Assembly: GCA_022709795.1 (NCBI GenBank)
Contig: JAKLID010000005.1
Location: 1 to 36,208, forward strand
Direction of reading: 5' to 3'
DNA length: 36,208 nucleotides
Source: Patescibacteria group bacterium
GTDB taxonomy: Bacteria; Patescibacteriota; Patescibacteriia; UBA2196; GWA2-42-15
Each line of letters begins with the position of its first letter. Position 1 is the first letter of the stretch. The translations under genes and the position numbers were made by a program. The notes under the pieces are model-generated. The model was not told where the DNA came from. It worked only from the letters and a program-made list of their open reading frames with translations, and searched no databases. Positions 1 through 8,659 of this stretch are shown piece by piece.

Positions 1-1487
1 GACCCGGCTTTATAAATTTTTATTTAAATAATGACTGGGCACAAAAGGAAGTGGCAAAAATCATGAGGCAGGGTCAGAAATACGGGAGCAGTAATGAGGG
101 CAAGGGCAAAACAGTAGTGATTGATTATTCGGCGCCAAACATTGCCAAAAAAATGCATATCGGGCATCTGCGCTCCACGGTGATCGGGGCGGCCATTGGT
201 AATTTATATAGATTTTTGGGATACAAAGTGATCGGCGACAATCATCTGGGTGACTGGGGCACACAATTCGGCAAGCTAATTTGCCAGTATAAAAAAATTT
301 ACGGGGGAAAAATCAAAAAAGATATCACGGTGGAAGAAATGGAAAAACTGTATCTGGATTGGCACGCCGAGGCCAAGAGCAAGCCGGAGCTAGAAGACGA
401 GGCCAGGCAGGAATTGAAAAAATTACAGGATAAAGAAAAATTTAATTACGCCTTGTGGCAATTATTCTGCCGGATGAGTATCGTGGAATTTAAAGAAACT
501 TATAAAGTACTTGGAATAAAATTTGAAACCTGGCACGGAGAGAGTTTTTATCATAAAATGTTGGCTGGTATCGTAGCAGACGCGCTCCAAAAAAAAGTGG
601 CGGTAAAAAGCGAAGGCGCGATTATTATTGATTTAGCTAAATATAATTTACCGCCTTTGATGATTCAAAAAACCGACGGGGCGTATCTGTACGGAACAAC
701 TGATTTGGCCACGATCAAATATCGCCGGACGCATTATCATCCAGCCAAAAATATTTATGTGGTGGCCAATCAGCAGGCCCTACACTTTGAACAATTATTT
801 AAGGCAAGCGAACTTTTGGGTTATCACAGCAAAGAGGAAATGGTACACGTGAAATTTGGTTTGATTCTAGGCAAAGGCGGAAAGAAAATGTCCACGCGCG
901 AAGGCGAAGTGGTTGATTTGATAAAAATAATTGACGAGGGCGTGGCCAAGGCCAAGCAGAGAATCCAAGAAAAAAATAACGCATTGAAAGGCCGGGAGCT
1001 GAATAATATCGCCCGGATAGTGGCGCTCGGCGCGATTAAATATAATGACTTGTCACAGAATCGTTTGACCGATATTGTTTTTGACTGGGACAAAATGCTC
1101 AACTTTGAGTCTGGCTCAGCGCCATACTTGCAATATACCTATGTCCGGGTGCAGAGTATTTTCAAGAAAGCAAGAAAGCAAAAGAGTAAGAAAGCAAAAG
1201 AGCAAGAAGAAACGGCCGGTGGAGAGGCGGCGGAGAATAAATTGGGCAAAGAATTATTGAAATTTCCCGAGGCAGTAGAGGCGGCGGCGGCGGAATATAA
1301 GCCCAATCTGGTGGCGCTGTATTTGAATAATCTGGCCGCGGATTTCCATTCTTTTTATGAACAAGCGCCGGTGATCAATGCCAGGCCGGCTGTCAGACAG
1401 AAAAGATTGAAGTTAATCCAAGCGGTGGCCGAAGTGATGAAAACCGGATTAAATTTGCTCGGTATTGAAGCGCCGGAGAAAATGTAA
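1..1487 (+). CDS. argS: arginyl-tRNA synthetase, 5'-truncated by window edge
   Basis: Charges tRNA-Arg with arginine in the cytoplasm (class I aminoacyl-tRNA synthetase). The frame is open from base 3, where it reads PGFINFYLNNDWAQKEVAK, typical of the end of the N-terminal Add1 domain, so the true start lies outside the window; the GTG at 51 is not a convincing start. The HIGH signature is MHIGHLRS and the KMSKS-like loop is KKMSTRE. The C-terminal DALR anticodon-binding domain begins near YTYVRVQSIF and runs to the stop. A lysine-rich stretch (KKARKQKSKKAKEQEE) sits in the linker of that domain and is encoded by an A-rich direct repeat. Family assignment is firm. Confidence 0.95.
   Translation, partial: PGFINFYLNNDWAQKEVAKIMRQGQKYGSSNEGKGKTVVIDYSAPNIAKKMHIGHLRSTVIGAAIGNLYRFLGYKVIGDNHLGDWGTQFGKLICQYKKIYGGKIKKDITVEEMEKLYLDWHAEAKSKPELEDEARQELKKLQDKEKFNYALWQLFCRMSIVEFKETYKVLGIKFETWHGESFYHKMLAGIVADALQKKVAVKSEGAIIIDLAKYNLPPLMIQKTDGAYLYGTTDLATIKYRRTHYHPAKNIYVVANQQALHFEQLFKASELLGYHSKEEMVHVKFGLILGKGGKKMSTREGEVVDLIKIIDEGVAKAKQRIQEKNNALKGRELNNIARIVALGAIKYNDLSQNRLTDIVFDWDKMLNFESGSAPYLQYTYVRVQSIFKKARKQKSKKAKEQEETAGGEAAENKLGKELLKFPEAVEAAAAEYKPNLVALYLNNLAADFHSFYEQAPVINARPAVRQKRLKLIQAVAEVMKTGLNLLGIEAPEKM
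1163..1212 (+). repeat. A-rich short tandem repeat inside argS
   Basis: An imperfect tandem repeat built on AAGAAAGCAA / AAAGAG words, translated in frame as a Lys/Gln/Ser/Ala-rich segment. It lies in a linker that varies in length in the ArgRS family, so the enzyme probably tolerates it. Similar A-rich words are often intergenic in related genomes (general knowledge, not checked here). Confidence 0.6.
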
Positions 1488-1523
1488 ATTATCAAGTTTT
1501 GATAAATGTGTTATTATTAAGAT

Positions 1524-2435
1524 ATGGATAATAACATGGAAAACAAAAATGGAAAAATTCAAGCGACCATAACCGAGGAGGTGCCGGAGTGGAAGCTCAA
1601 TTTGGCGTATTTTTATACGGAAAACAAGGCCATAATCAAACGTATTCTTATTTTTGCTTTGTTTTTTTTCGATCTAACAGTGATAATGATCGGCGGCACA
1701 GTGTATGTCAATTATCGAGCCGGTACAATCAGTGATCGAAATTATCTATACGCTCTGCCAAAAAATCTGGTCAATCAAATGGCCAAGGCGCACATGGTAC
1801 CCAAAGACTTGATCATGGGCGAGGTGCTGGTGCTCCGCAATACGGAAGAAAAAAATAATCTGCTCTCTATCATTCAAAATGACAACACCAACTGGGCGGT
1901 CAAAAAACTAACTTACGCGTTTGTGGTCAACGGACAGGAACTGGATACTCGCTCAACCTTTATCCTGCCACAGAGTAATAAGTATTTGGCGCAATTCAAC
2001 GCGCCGCTCGGCACGAATGTCGATCTAAAAATAATCAGCTTGGAATGGGAGAGAATGCGCGACTATACGGCCGTCAGCTATAAAAATAATATAAAAATAA
2101 GCGGAGCTGAATTTGTCCCCAATCAATCGTCCGTTATTTCAGGCGAGGTAAACTTTACTATTTTCAACGAAACACCATACAATTTTTGGGAGGTTGGTTT
2201 GCCCATCATCCTGTATGACCAATACGCCGAGCCATTGGCAGTGAATTATGCCGTGATCAATAATCTGGACTCGCAAGAAGAGCGGGAGGTCTCTGTGAAT
2301 TGGCAGGAAGCGATCTACAGAACAGTGACGAGCGTCGGCATTTATCCGGAAGTAAATCTCTTGAATAAGGAGGTGATCATGAGAGTCAAGGCTGGACCGG
2401 GCGATCCGCCGGGACTGGAGCTCAAAAGCAATTAA
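1524..2435 (+). CDS. single-span membrane protein with extracytoplasmic beta-rich domain
   Basis: Function not recognised. The protein has 303 residues: a short cytoplasmic N-terminus, one hydrophobic segment at about 39-66 (rich in IFALFFFDLTVIMIGG) and an extracytoplasmic remainder. The C-terminal part (about 185-295), with GEVNFTIFNETPYNFWEVGL and VNNLDSQEEREVSVNW-like patterns, resembles FxLYD/DUF3426-type beta-sandwich domains found in bacterial surface proteins; this is a resemblance only. ATG 1524 lies 8 bases after a TATTAT box (1510-1515), so the transcript may have almost no leader; ATG 1536 is a possible alternative start. It follows argS by 36 bases and is closed by a strong hairpin at 2465. 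Confidence 0.75.
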   Translation: MDNNMENKNGKIQATITEEVPEWKLNLAYFYTENKAIIKRILIFALFFFDLTVIMIGGTVYVNYRAGTISDRNYLYALPKNLVNQMAKAHMVPKDLIMGEVLVLRNTEEKNNLLSIIQNDNTNWAVKKLTYAFVVNGQELDTRSTFILPQSNKYLAQFNAPLGTNVDLKIISLEWERMRDYTAVSYKNNIKISGAEFVPNQSSVISGEVNFTIFNETPYNFWEVGLPIILYDQYAEPLAVNYAVINNLDSQEEREVSVNWQEAIYRTVTSVGIYPEVNLLNKEVIMRVKAGPGDPPGLELKSN

Positions 2436-2464
2436 AGAAGTCAATATTTACAAGCAACGATAAT

Positions 2465-2502
2465 AATTCTAGACTGAAAGCAGGGTCTAGAATTTTTTTA
2501 CT
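2465..2502 (+). terminator. intrinsic terminator
   Basis: Perfect 10-bp arms AATTCTAGAC / GTCTAGAATT (2465-2474 and 2485-2494), a 10-base loop, then a T run on the plus strand. It closes the transcript of the membrane protein. Confidence 0.85.
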
Positions 2503-2514
2503 CAGACAAAATTA

Positions 2515-2561
2515 CCCGCCTCGCGTCGACCCGCCTAGACTCGAAGCGAGTCGAGGCGGGC
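2515..2561. repeat. GC-rich palindromic intergenic repeat (CCCGCCTCG family)
   Basis: CCCGCCTCG at the left and CGAGGCGGGC at the right enclose further CGACTCG-like inverted words. A related copy is at 13073-13105 (GCCCGCCTCG ... CGAGGCGGGC). It stands out from the AT-rich sequence around it and looks like a dispersed REP-type element. The rest of the 2436-2671 gap is AT-rich with TACTAAA-like words and shows no gene. Confidence 0.65.
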
Positions 2562-2671
2562 GAATCAATTACAAACATACAAATAATTACACCCAAGAGT
2601 TGTTTTATACTCAATACTAAATATTCTATACTAAACACTTAATTGGATTAATTAGCTTATTGTGCTCCATT

Positions 2672-3778
2672 ATGTCCCTCGGCCAATATATAAACTCAAT
2701 AAAGAAGATAGACTGGCTGCTCTTGGCGCCGGTATTGTTGTTGATTGTTTTCGGGCTGGCCACACTGTACACCACGAATTTGAACGTGGAAAATCCTGAC
2801 TGGACAACTTTGAATAAACAATTACTTTTTTTTGGGATCGGCTTCATAATTCTTTTGGTGGTCGCTTTTTCTGATTACCGGCGGATAGCCAGCTACAGCG
2901 CGGCCATTTATATTATTTCTCTCTTGCTTTTGGTGGCGGTTTTGATCTGGGGCCGGACCATCCGCGGCACCACCGGCTGGTTTTCTTTTTTGGGTTTTAG
3001 TTTTCAGCCGGTCGAGCTGGCCAAGCTGGCCCTAGTCTTGACTGTATCTTCTTTTTACAGCAAGCGCCGCGGGCGAGAAAAAGACGCTTCAACCGTAGTC
3101 ACTCTCGGGGCGATAACTCTCTTGCCGGTAGCTCTGACAATGCTCCAGCCGGACTTTGGTTCGGCCGCGATGCTTTTGGCGATCGGCTTGTCTTTTTTTA
3201 TCCTCTTGAGCCTAAAGCCAAAACAAATATTATTTATAATTTTAATAATCCTCGTCTTGGCAATGGTCATGTGGAATTATGTTTTGGTTGATTATCAAAA
3301 ATCCAGGATTTTGACTTTTGTGGACCCGATGAGAGACCCGCTCGGCCGCGGCTACAATGTCCGCCAATCCATCATCGCAATCGGCTCGGGCAAGCTGTGG
3401 GGCCGAGGCCTGGGACTCGGGACCCAGAGCCAGCTCAGATTTTTGCCAGAAACCGCTACTGATTTTATTTTTGCCACGATCGCGGAATCACTGGGCCTGT
3501 TTGGAGCCACGATTTTGATCGCTTTGTTCGCTTGGCTTTTCATCCGGCTGCTAAAGCTGATCAAAAATGCCAGGGACAATTTGAGTTCATATTTAATTTT
3601 TGGTTTTGGGGTAGCTTTATTTGTCCAAACGATAATTAATATTGGTATGAATATGGGCATTTTGCCAGTGACTGGTTTGCCTTTACCATTTGTCAGCTCT
3701 GGCGGTTCATTTTTGGTGGTGTCGCTTGTGGCAATCGGGATGATGGAGAGTATTGCCATGCGGCAGAAAATAAGCTAA
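2672..3778 (+). CDS. rodA: RodA / SEDS-family peptidoglycan glycosyltransferase
   Basis: Polytopic inner-membrane peptidoglycan polymerase that works with PBP2 in lateral wall growth. There are about ten hydrophobic segments over 368 residues. Family signatures are present: WFSFLGFSFQPVELAKLAL, LQPDFGSAAML, RDPLGRGYNVRQSIIAIGSG, FLPETATDFIFATIAESLG and the C-terminal GLPLPFVSSGGS. ATG 2672 is preferred to the TTG at 2660. FtsW and SpoVE share the fold; the partner genes mreB, mreC, mreD and mrdA at the other end of the window favour RodA. An FtsW role cannot be excluded from sequence alone. Confidence 0.9.
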   Translation: MSLGQYINSIKKIDWLLLAPVLLLIVFGLATLYTTNLNVENPDWTTLNKQLLFFGIGFIILLVVAFSDYRRIASYSAAIYIISLLLLVAVLIWGRTIRGTTGWFSFLGFSFQPVELAKLALVLTVSSFYSKRRGREKDASTVVTLGAITLLPVALTMLQPDFGSAAMLLAIGLSFFILLSLKPKQILFIILIILVLAMVMWNYVLVDYQKSRILTFVDPMRDPLGRGYNVRQSIIAIGSGKLWGRGLGLGTQSQLRFLPETATDFIFATIAESLGLFGATILIALFAWLFIRLLKLIKNARDNLSSYLIFGFGVALFVQTIINIGMNMGILPVTGLPLPFVSSGGSFLVVSLVAIGMMESIAMRQKIS

Positions 3779-3855
3779 GCGCCCAGTCACTGACGCTTAC
3801 GAGGGAACATTTTAACGGCGAACACAGCAACGTGATCATTTCATTTATCTAATAT

Positions 3856-3884
3856 TTGACAGCCGGTACTTTTTCTATTATACT
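3856..3884 (+). promoter_or_regulatory. sigma70-type promoter
   Basis: TTGACA (3856-3861), 17-base spacer, TATACT (3879-3884). It lies 34 bases upstream of the zinc-ribbon gene and probably drives that gene, L25 and the DUF3048 gene. Confidence 0.8.
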
Positions 3885-3917
3885 AACTTTACTTTAAAAT
3901 AAAACTTAAAATAAAAT

Positions 3918-4217
3918 ATGTCCCTCATTTTAAACAAATTAAAGAAAGAAACGGTCATCTATTGTCCGCTGTGCAATAAGGAATACCGGCCGGATAATCT
4001 CAAATTGGTGGAGCAAGCGGGAGAAACTATCTTGGCTCACAGCCATTGCCCGGTGTGCGCCGGAGCGGTATTATCTTTGTTGTATAAAGATTTTCTGGGC
4101 ATTACCCTGCTCGGCTTGGTGACTGATCTCGACTATGCAGATACCATGAGATTAAAAGGTGGGGAGCTGGTCGATGAAGATGGAATATTGGCCCTCTACA
4201 AAGCGTTGATTAATTAA
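3918..4217 (+). CDS. small zinc-ribbon protein
   Basis: A 99-residue protein of unknown role. Two Cys pairs, CPLC near residue 16 and CPVC near residue 46, make a four-cysteine zinc ribbon. The C-terminal half is helical and ends YKALIN. ATG 3918 follows a consensus promoter. The gene is 26 bases upstream of rplY, so the two are probably cotranscribed, which hints at a translation- or nucleic-acid-related role. No closer family could be named. Confidence 0.7.
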   Translation: MSLILNKLKKETVIYCPLCNKEYRPDNLKLVEQAGETILAHSHCPVCAGAVLSLLYKDFLGITLLGLVTDLDYADTMRLKGGELVDEDGILALYKALIN

Positions 4218-4243
4218 TTATCAAGTGAACATTTAAAGAATTT

Positions 4244-4915
4244 ATGACAGCTATTATTCTCAAAGCAGAACCCAGGGAGCCGGGCGTCAAGGCGACCAAA
4301 GAAATAAAAAGCAAAAAAATTCCAGCGGTGGTTTACGGACCAAAGGCAACCAACCAAAATATTTTGATTGAGACCAAAGAATTTGAAAGAGCGCTGAGGG
4401 AAGCGGGTGAATCAACCCTGATTGATTTGACTGTGGCTGACAAAACGCCGGTCAAGGTTTTGGTCCACGCCTTGCAGAGAGACCCAGTGGGCGGCAATTA
4501 CATCCATGTTGATTTTTATCAACTGGACATGAGCAAAAAAACCAAGGTGGACGTGGAATTAAAATTTTTGAGTCTGGACGAAGTCACCAAGTTGACCGGT
4601 GGTGAAATATCCGAGAGCGTAGACGCGCTCGAGGTGGAATGTCTACCACAAGATTTGATCAAAGAGCTGGAGGTTGATTTGTCGGTTTTGAAAAATATCG
4701 GCGATGTACTTTATGCCAAAGATATAAAATTGCCCCATGGCCTAGAATTGATTTCTGATCCGGAATTGCCAGTGGCCAGTCTCCGAGCAATCGTGGAAGA
4801 AAAGATCGAGGAAGCGGCACCGGCGGAAGAAGCGCCAGCGCCTTTGACAGAGAAAGAAGCCAAGGCCAAGGCGGAAGAAGCGGCCGTAGCCGAAGAAGTA
4901 ACACCTGAAAAATAA
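4244..4915 (+). CDS. rplY: 50S ribosomal protein L25, CTC type
   Basis: Binds 5S rRNA in the large subunit. The 223-residue length fits the long CTC form: an N-terminal L25 domain (about 1-95, with KIPAVVYGP and VLVHALQRDPVGGNYIHVDF) followed by the TL5/CTC beta domain (about 96-185). The tail, from about 186, is low-complexity Ala/Glu/Lys. No clear Shine-Dalgarno sequence precedes ATG 4244. The DUF3048 gene starts 10 bases after the stop. Confidence 0.93.
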   Translation: MTAIILKAEPREPGVKATKEIKSKKIPAVVYGPKATNQNILIETKEFERALREAGESTLIDLTVADKTPVKVLVHALQRDPVGGNYIHVDFYQLDMSKKTKVDVELKFLSLDEVTKLTGGEISESVDALEVECLPQDLIKELEVDLSVLKNIGDVLYAKDIKLPHGLELISDPELPVASLRAIVEEKIEEAAPAEEAPAPLTEKEAKAKAEEAAVAEEVTPEK

Positions 4916-4925
4916 CCAAGAAATA

Positions 4926-6026
4926 ATGATCCGTAATGTTGTGATTAAGAATATCTTCAAATACCAGCTAATGATCTTAGTTGGTATTTTTGTGGCGTTG
5001 GCCGGGATGCTAACTTATAGCTGCTTTTACCAGCTGGGACGATTAATGGCTAGCCAACAACCGGCAATGGTCAATGGACAACTAAGTTTGAATAAACCTC
5101 AACCAGGAACACGAATAATAAGTGGGGAACCTGTTGGGGCGGATGAAGAAAATTTATGGCCGGTGGCGGTCTCAATTGACAACCATCCAGATGCCCGACC
5201 GACCTATGGCCTTGGCCGGGCGGCCATAGTTTATGAACTGCCGACGGAAGGCGGCAGCACCAGATTTCTGGCACTGTACACGCCGGGTAAAGAGGAAATA
5301 AATAAGGCGGAAAAAATCGGCCCAGTCAGATCAGTGCGGCCATATTTTCTACCAATAGCCAAAGAATACGACGCGCTCTTGGCACATTCTGGTGGGTCGG
5401 CCGAAGCCTTGGCCCAGATAGAAACATTAAAAGTCAATAATTTGGAAGAGATCGCCTGGTGGGGTCCGGAATATTTTTGGCGGGTATATTCTAGGAGCGC
5501 GCCGCACAATTTATTTACCTCAACGGATAAATTAAACCAGGCAGTGATTGATTGGAAATTGGCCGACCAGGAACCAATTTACCGGCCGTGGGTTTTTAAT
5601 AATGATTTGGATAATAATTTTAAAATAAACCAAGTAGAAAAAATAACCATTGCTTTTTCCGCTGATAAAAATTATGAGACCAGCTGGCAATACAGCACCT
5701 CAACCAATAATTACGCGCGGTGCCAAAATGGCCAAGCATATCGTGATGAATTGACAGGCGAGGAAATAGTAGCTGCCAACGTCTTGATTCAATTTGTACC
5801 AGAAGAAGAGGTGTTGGATGCGGTCGGCCGACTGAAAATAGAGATGACGGGCACGGGGAAAGTGTGGTTATTCCGTGATGGGGCCAGAATAGAAGGGACT
5901 TGGCGCAAGAGCAGCCCAGAGGGAAGAACAATATTTTATGACGCGGCCGGGAGTGAACTAGCACTCAAGCCCGGCCAGATCTGGATAGAAGTGATAGCGG
6001 GAGAAAAGCAAATAACCGTGGAGTGA
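4926..6026 (+). CDS. DUF3048 domain protein (YerB-like), membrane-anchored
   Basis: The molecular function of DUF3048 (YerB) proteins is not established. This 366-residue protein has an N-terminal anchor at about 14-36 and an extracytoplasmic body. Family features are WPVAVSIDNHPDARPTYGL, AIVYELPTEGGSTRFLALY, KIGPVRSVRPYFL and LLAHSGGSAEALA in the first half, and the C-terminal module with the GKVWLFRDGARIEGTWRK signature. It probably acts at the cell envelope. It is the last gene of the run that starts at the 3856 promoter. Confidence 0.85.
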   Translation: MIRNVVIKNIFKYQLMILVGIFVALAGMLTYSCFYQLGRLMASQQPAMVNGQLSLNKPQPGTRIISGEPVGADEENLWPVAVSIDNHPDARPTYGLGRAAIVYELPTEGGSTRFLALYTPGKEEINKAEKIGPVRSVRPYFLPIAKEYDALLAHSGGSAEALAQIETLKVNNLEEIAWWGPEYFWRVYSRSAPHNLFTSTDKLNQAVIDWKLADQEPIYRPWVFNNDLDNNFKINQVEKITIAFSADKNYETSWQYSTSTNNYARCQNGQAYRDELTGEEIVAANVLIQFVPEEEVLDAVGRLKIEMTGTGKVWLFRDGARIEGTWRKSSPEGRTIFYDAAGSELALKPGQIWIEVIAGEKQITVE

Positions 6027-6135
6027 AAACTATTGATTAATTTCTATTTTTTTGTTAAGCTTTTTTTAGGCGGTTAAACCATTTTATATTTACCTTACTT
6101 TTGCCTTTTGATTTTTGCCCTTTGAATTTTATTCT

Positions 6136-6208
6136 GCGCCGTTAGCTCAGCTGGTAGAGCAGCTCCCTTTTAAGGAGAAGGTCGTAGGTTCGAAACCTAC
6201 ACGGCGTA
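6136..6208 (+). tRNA. tRNA-Lys (anticodon TTT)
   Basis: A complete cloverleaf: acceptor GCGCCGT / ACGGCGT, D-arm GCTCAGCTGGTAGAGC, anticodon loop CTTTTAA (anticodon TTT), T-arm GTAGG-TTCGAAA-CCTAC, discriminator A. CCA is not encoded. The anticodon stem has one G-A mismatch at its base. A terminator follows at 6222. The tRNA 3' end is also the left edge of a direct repeat bounding a 4.4 kb AT-rich gene block. Confidence 0.95.
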
Positions 6209-6244
6209 TGTGACTATTTAGACCCCCGTTTTGGGGGTTTTTGA
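6205..6244 (+). repeat. left direct repeat of putative tRNA-Lys island
   Basis: Begins in the last bases of tRNA-Lys (CGTATGTG) and includes the following terminator hairpin. The second copy is at 10673-10710. The copies differ by one substitution (ACT versus CCT after CGTATGTG) and two extra T in the hairpin loop. The arrangement is what an integration site at a tRNA 3' end would leave. Confidence 0.75.
6222..6243 (+). terminator. terminator of tRNA-Lys
   Basis: ACCCCC-GTTTT-GGGGGT hairpin followed by TTTTT. Confidence 0.85.
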
Positions 6245-6361
6245 GTGGGAAGGGGTAGGACGTTGGAACCAAATTAATATTGTGTGTAGCTTCTATAAAA
6301 AGCAATGAATATAAATGATCTGGATATTCTTATTATCTAAGATTAACTGCAATTAAAAAAG

Positions 6362-6390
6362 TTGACACAATTTTAAACCCGTGATAAGTT
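6362..6390 (+). promoter_or_regulatory. possible promoter in the 6245-6679 gap
   Basis: TTGACA (6362-6367), 17-base spacer, TAAGTT (6385-6390), a weak -10. The 435-base gap is AT-rich. An 80-codon open frame in it (6433-6675) has no ribosome binding site and an implausible composition, so I do not call it. If used, this promoter would give a leader of about 280 bases to the island operon. Confidence 0.45.
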
Positions 6391-6643
6391 AGTGGGGGGT
6401 ATAAAATATATGATTTTGAGAATAATAATAAATTGCTTTTATTGTATCTGCCCTTTTGGTTTACCGACCATGACCAAGGGTGTGTTTATCGCCCAATATT
6501 ATTATCCCCACCAGCATCCCCATACGGGATGTTTTTAAATTATAAATATCAAAATAAAAACAAGGGCAAGATATTTGAAAAAGCAATAACAACAGGGGGG
6601 CGGTATTTAAATAATTTTATTGTTAAGAATATTATATGTTATA

Positions 6644-6660
6644 CTGTATGTATAATACAG
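6644..6660. promoter_or_regulatory. small inverted repeat upstream of island operon
   Basis: CTGTAT-GTATA-ATACAG, perfect 6-bp arms with a 5-base spacer, overlapping a TATAAT-like box (6651-6656) and 20 bases before the first island gene. It has the form of an operator, but no regulator is known and chance is possible in AT-rich sequence. Confidence 0.35.
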
Positions 6661-6679
6661 GTTAATATATTCTAATCTC

Positions 6680-7306
6680 ATGGCATATCAAAAACCTATT
6701 TTATTTATAGATTTTAACGGCGTAATATCATATGATGATTTTTGGTTGTCTATAAGAGACAAAAAACACGAGCTTAATAAGTACCACGCGGAAATTGAGC
6801 AATTTCTTTTTGAAGATAATCGGGACATCGTTCAAGATTGGATGGTAGGTAAATACACCAGTGAAGATATACACAAAATCATTGAGGATAATGTAGGAGT
6901 TGATAGTAAAAAGTTATTTGATGTTTTTGTTAATGATTGCACTAACTTGGACATTTCAAATAATATTTTAGAGCAAGTCGTGAAATTAAAACCCAAATAC
7001 CATATCATTTTAATTACGGACAATATGGATAGCCTGGATCGTTTTACGTTTCCGCGACATTTGTCTAAACTAGATAGGATTTTTGACCGCATTGATAATT
7101 CCTATAATTTGAAAAATCTTAAAAGACATAATAATGGGAGTTATTTCATTGAACGCCTTAAGGAAAGAAACTCGCCGATAAAACGGAGTATTTTAATTGA
7201 TGATTCTAATACCAACTGCGAAGTATTTAAGGGTCTTGGTGGAATATCTTACCGCACCACGACAGAGCAGGAAGTATTGGATGCTTTGAGAAAAATATCA
7301 AGCTAA
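6680..7306 (+). CDS. HAD-superfamily hydrolase-like protein
   Basis: A 208-residue haloacid-dehalogenase-fold protein. Motif I is LFIDFNGVI (D11, N13), motif II is ILITDN, motif III lies around SKLDRIFD, and motif IV is ILIDDSNTN. The usual second aspartate of motif I (DxD) is Asn here; Asp at this position acts as general acid/base in phosphatases, so activity may be altered. It is the first of four co-directional island genes; a sugar-phosphate or glycan-precursor substrate is a guess from context. Codon use is more AT-rich than in the housekeeping genes nearby. Confidence 0.75.
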   Translation: MAYQKPILFIDFNGVISYDDFWLSIRDKKHELNKYHAEIEQFLFEDNRDIVQDWMVGKYTSEDIHKIIEDNVGVDSKKLFDVFVNDCTNLDISNNILEQVVKLKPKYHIILITDNMDSLDRFTFPRHLSKLDRIFDRIDNSYNLKNLKRHNNGSYFIERLKERNSPIKRSILIDDSNTNCEVFKGLGGISYRTTTEQEVLDALRKISS

Positions 7307-7324
7307 AAAATAGGAGAATTGAAA

Positions 7325-8659
7325 ATGGATATCAGCGTAATCGTTTTGGGTATTTTATTAGCGGCTGTGGTGATTAAGTCTATTTTCAATATCATCACCA
7401 CACTGGCTAATGTATTATGGCTCGGTAAATACAAGAGTGCAGTCCAATCACCCCGCTTAGCGAGCGACAAAAAGCTTTTCTTGCTTCTGCCGGTATACTT
7501 GGAACAAAAATTAATAAGACGGGTTATAGAGGATTACTATAATTTAATCAAAGATAAAGACAATGTATTTTTGATTATAATTACAACCGGCAAAGAGACG
7601 GATAATCTTACTAACTCAGAATCAACCTTTAATATTGCCAAGGATACAATTGACAATTTAAGGGCGAAAAATATTTTGATAATTCATTATCCGCATAACG
7701 GCGGGTCAATGCCCGAACAGCTCAATTATGCCGCGCAGGAAATAATAAAATATTATGGAGTCGACAATATTTGGTTTTTTACCTTAAACATAGACTCCAA
7801 ATATAACGAGCAAGCTTTTGGCGATATTATTAATCTGGTGAATAGCAAGGAGAAAATATATCAACATAGCGCTTTTTTCCTCAGCAACTTTAATTGCTTT
7901 AAGGGATGGGGAAGACTGTTTCTTCAGGCTGCCGCCATATTCCAATCCAGATGGACGATTGTCCATGAGATAAAAAGATATAGAGTCAATGCATCTGGTA
8001 AATTTTTTAGTAAATACCAATTGGCTCATGCGGTTGGCCATGGATTGCTGATACCAGTTAATATTTTCCGCAAATATTGTTTCCCGGTGGATGAGATTAT
8101 AGAGGATTCACCCTTTGGCTATCTTCTGAGATGTGAGGGCTATATCATAAACCCAGTGCAGAATATCGAAACAGCTGACAGTCCTCATTCTTTTTTGGAA
8201 CATGTTAAGCAAAAATACACTTGGTCATTTGGACCAATGGGGTATTTAAAATATTTTCGGAAATACAGAAATAATTTTAAAGCTGGCTATAATAGCAATA
8301 AGTTTAAGGTATTAGTTTTAACAGCCCAGGGCTTGTTATCCGCCATAAGCTGGCAGCTTTCATCGTGGGTTTTTCTGTATCTAATCGCTGGATTGTTTTA
8401 TGTCGGAAATATTCTTGCGTCGATAATAATTTCAGCTCTGGTTCTCTATACCGTCGACTATATAATATCGATGCTGTATTTCAAAAAAGCTGGGTTTATA
8501 AGTCTTTCAGCTAAATCACTGGTCTTATTATATCTAAGTTTATGGGCAGTAATATTAATCCATAGTCTGCCTGCCAATTATGCTTTGTTAAGTATTTTAT
8601 TAAAGCGGATTGGCCTAAAACAAAATATCACGAAATTTAAAACGGAGCATCTGAAATGA
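7325..8659 (+). CDS. membrane-bound family-2-like glycosyltransferase
   Basis: A 444-residue protein with an N-terminal hydrophobic segment (about 4-32), a cytoplasmic GT-A-like domain, and three or four C-terminal hydrophobic segments (about 335-430). The catalytic part shows LLLPVYLEQKLI, FTLNIDSKYNE (a DxD-like metal site), VDEIIEDSPFGYLL (ED acid/base region) and KQKYTWSFGP, which corresponds to the Q/RxxRW region of processive GT2 enzymes. TAGGAG (7311-7316) eight bases before ATG 7325 fixes the start in place of the TTG at 7319. The end overlaps the next gene by 4 bases. Likely role: transfer of a sugar to a lipid-linked or surface glycan; donor unknown. Confidence 0.75.
   Translation: MDISVIVLGILLAAVVIKSIFNIITTLANVLWLGKYKSAVQSPRLASDKKLFLLLPVYLEQKLIRRVIEDYYNLIKDKDNVFLIIITTGKETDNLTNSESTFNIAKDTIDNLRAKNILIIHYPHNGGSMPEQLNYAAQEIIKYYGVDNIWFFTLNIDSKYNEQAFGDIINLVNSKEKIYQHSAFFLSNFNCFKGWGRLFLQAAAIFQSRWTIVHEIKRYRVNASGKFFSKYQLAHAVGHGLLIPVNIFRKYCFPVDEIIEDSPFGYLLRCEGYIINPVQNIETADSPHSFLEHVKQKYTWSFGPMGYLKYFRKYRNNFKAGYNSNKFKVLVLTAQGLLSAISWQLSSWVFLYLIAGLFYVGNILASIIISALVLYTVDYIISMLYFKKAGFISLSAKSLVLLYLSLWAVILIHSLPANYALLSILLKRIGLKQNITKFKTEHLK

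Noticed and set aside
6433-6675. 80-codon plus-strand frame upstream of the HAD gene
   Set aside because: No ribosome binding site, unlikely composition, and it overlaps promoter-like and palindromic sequence; read as non-coding.
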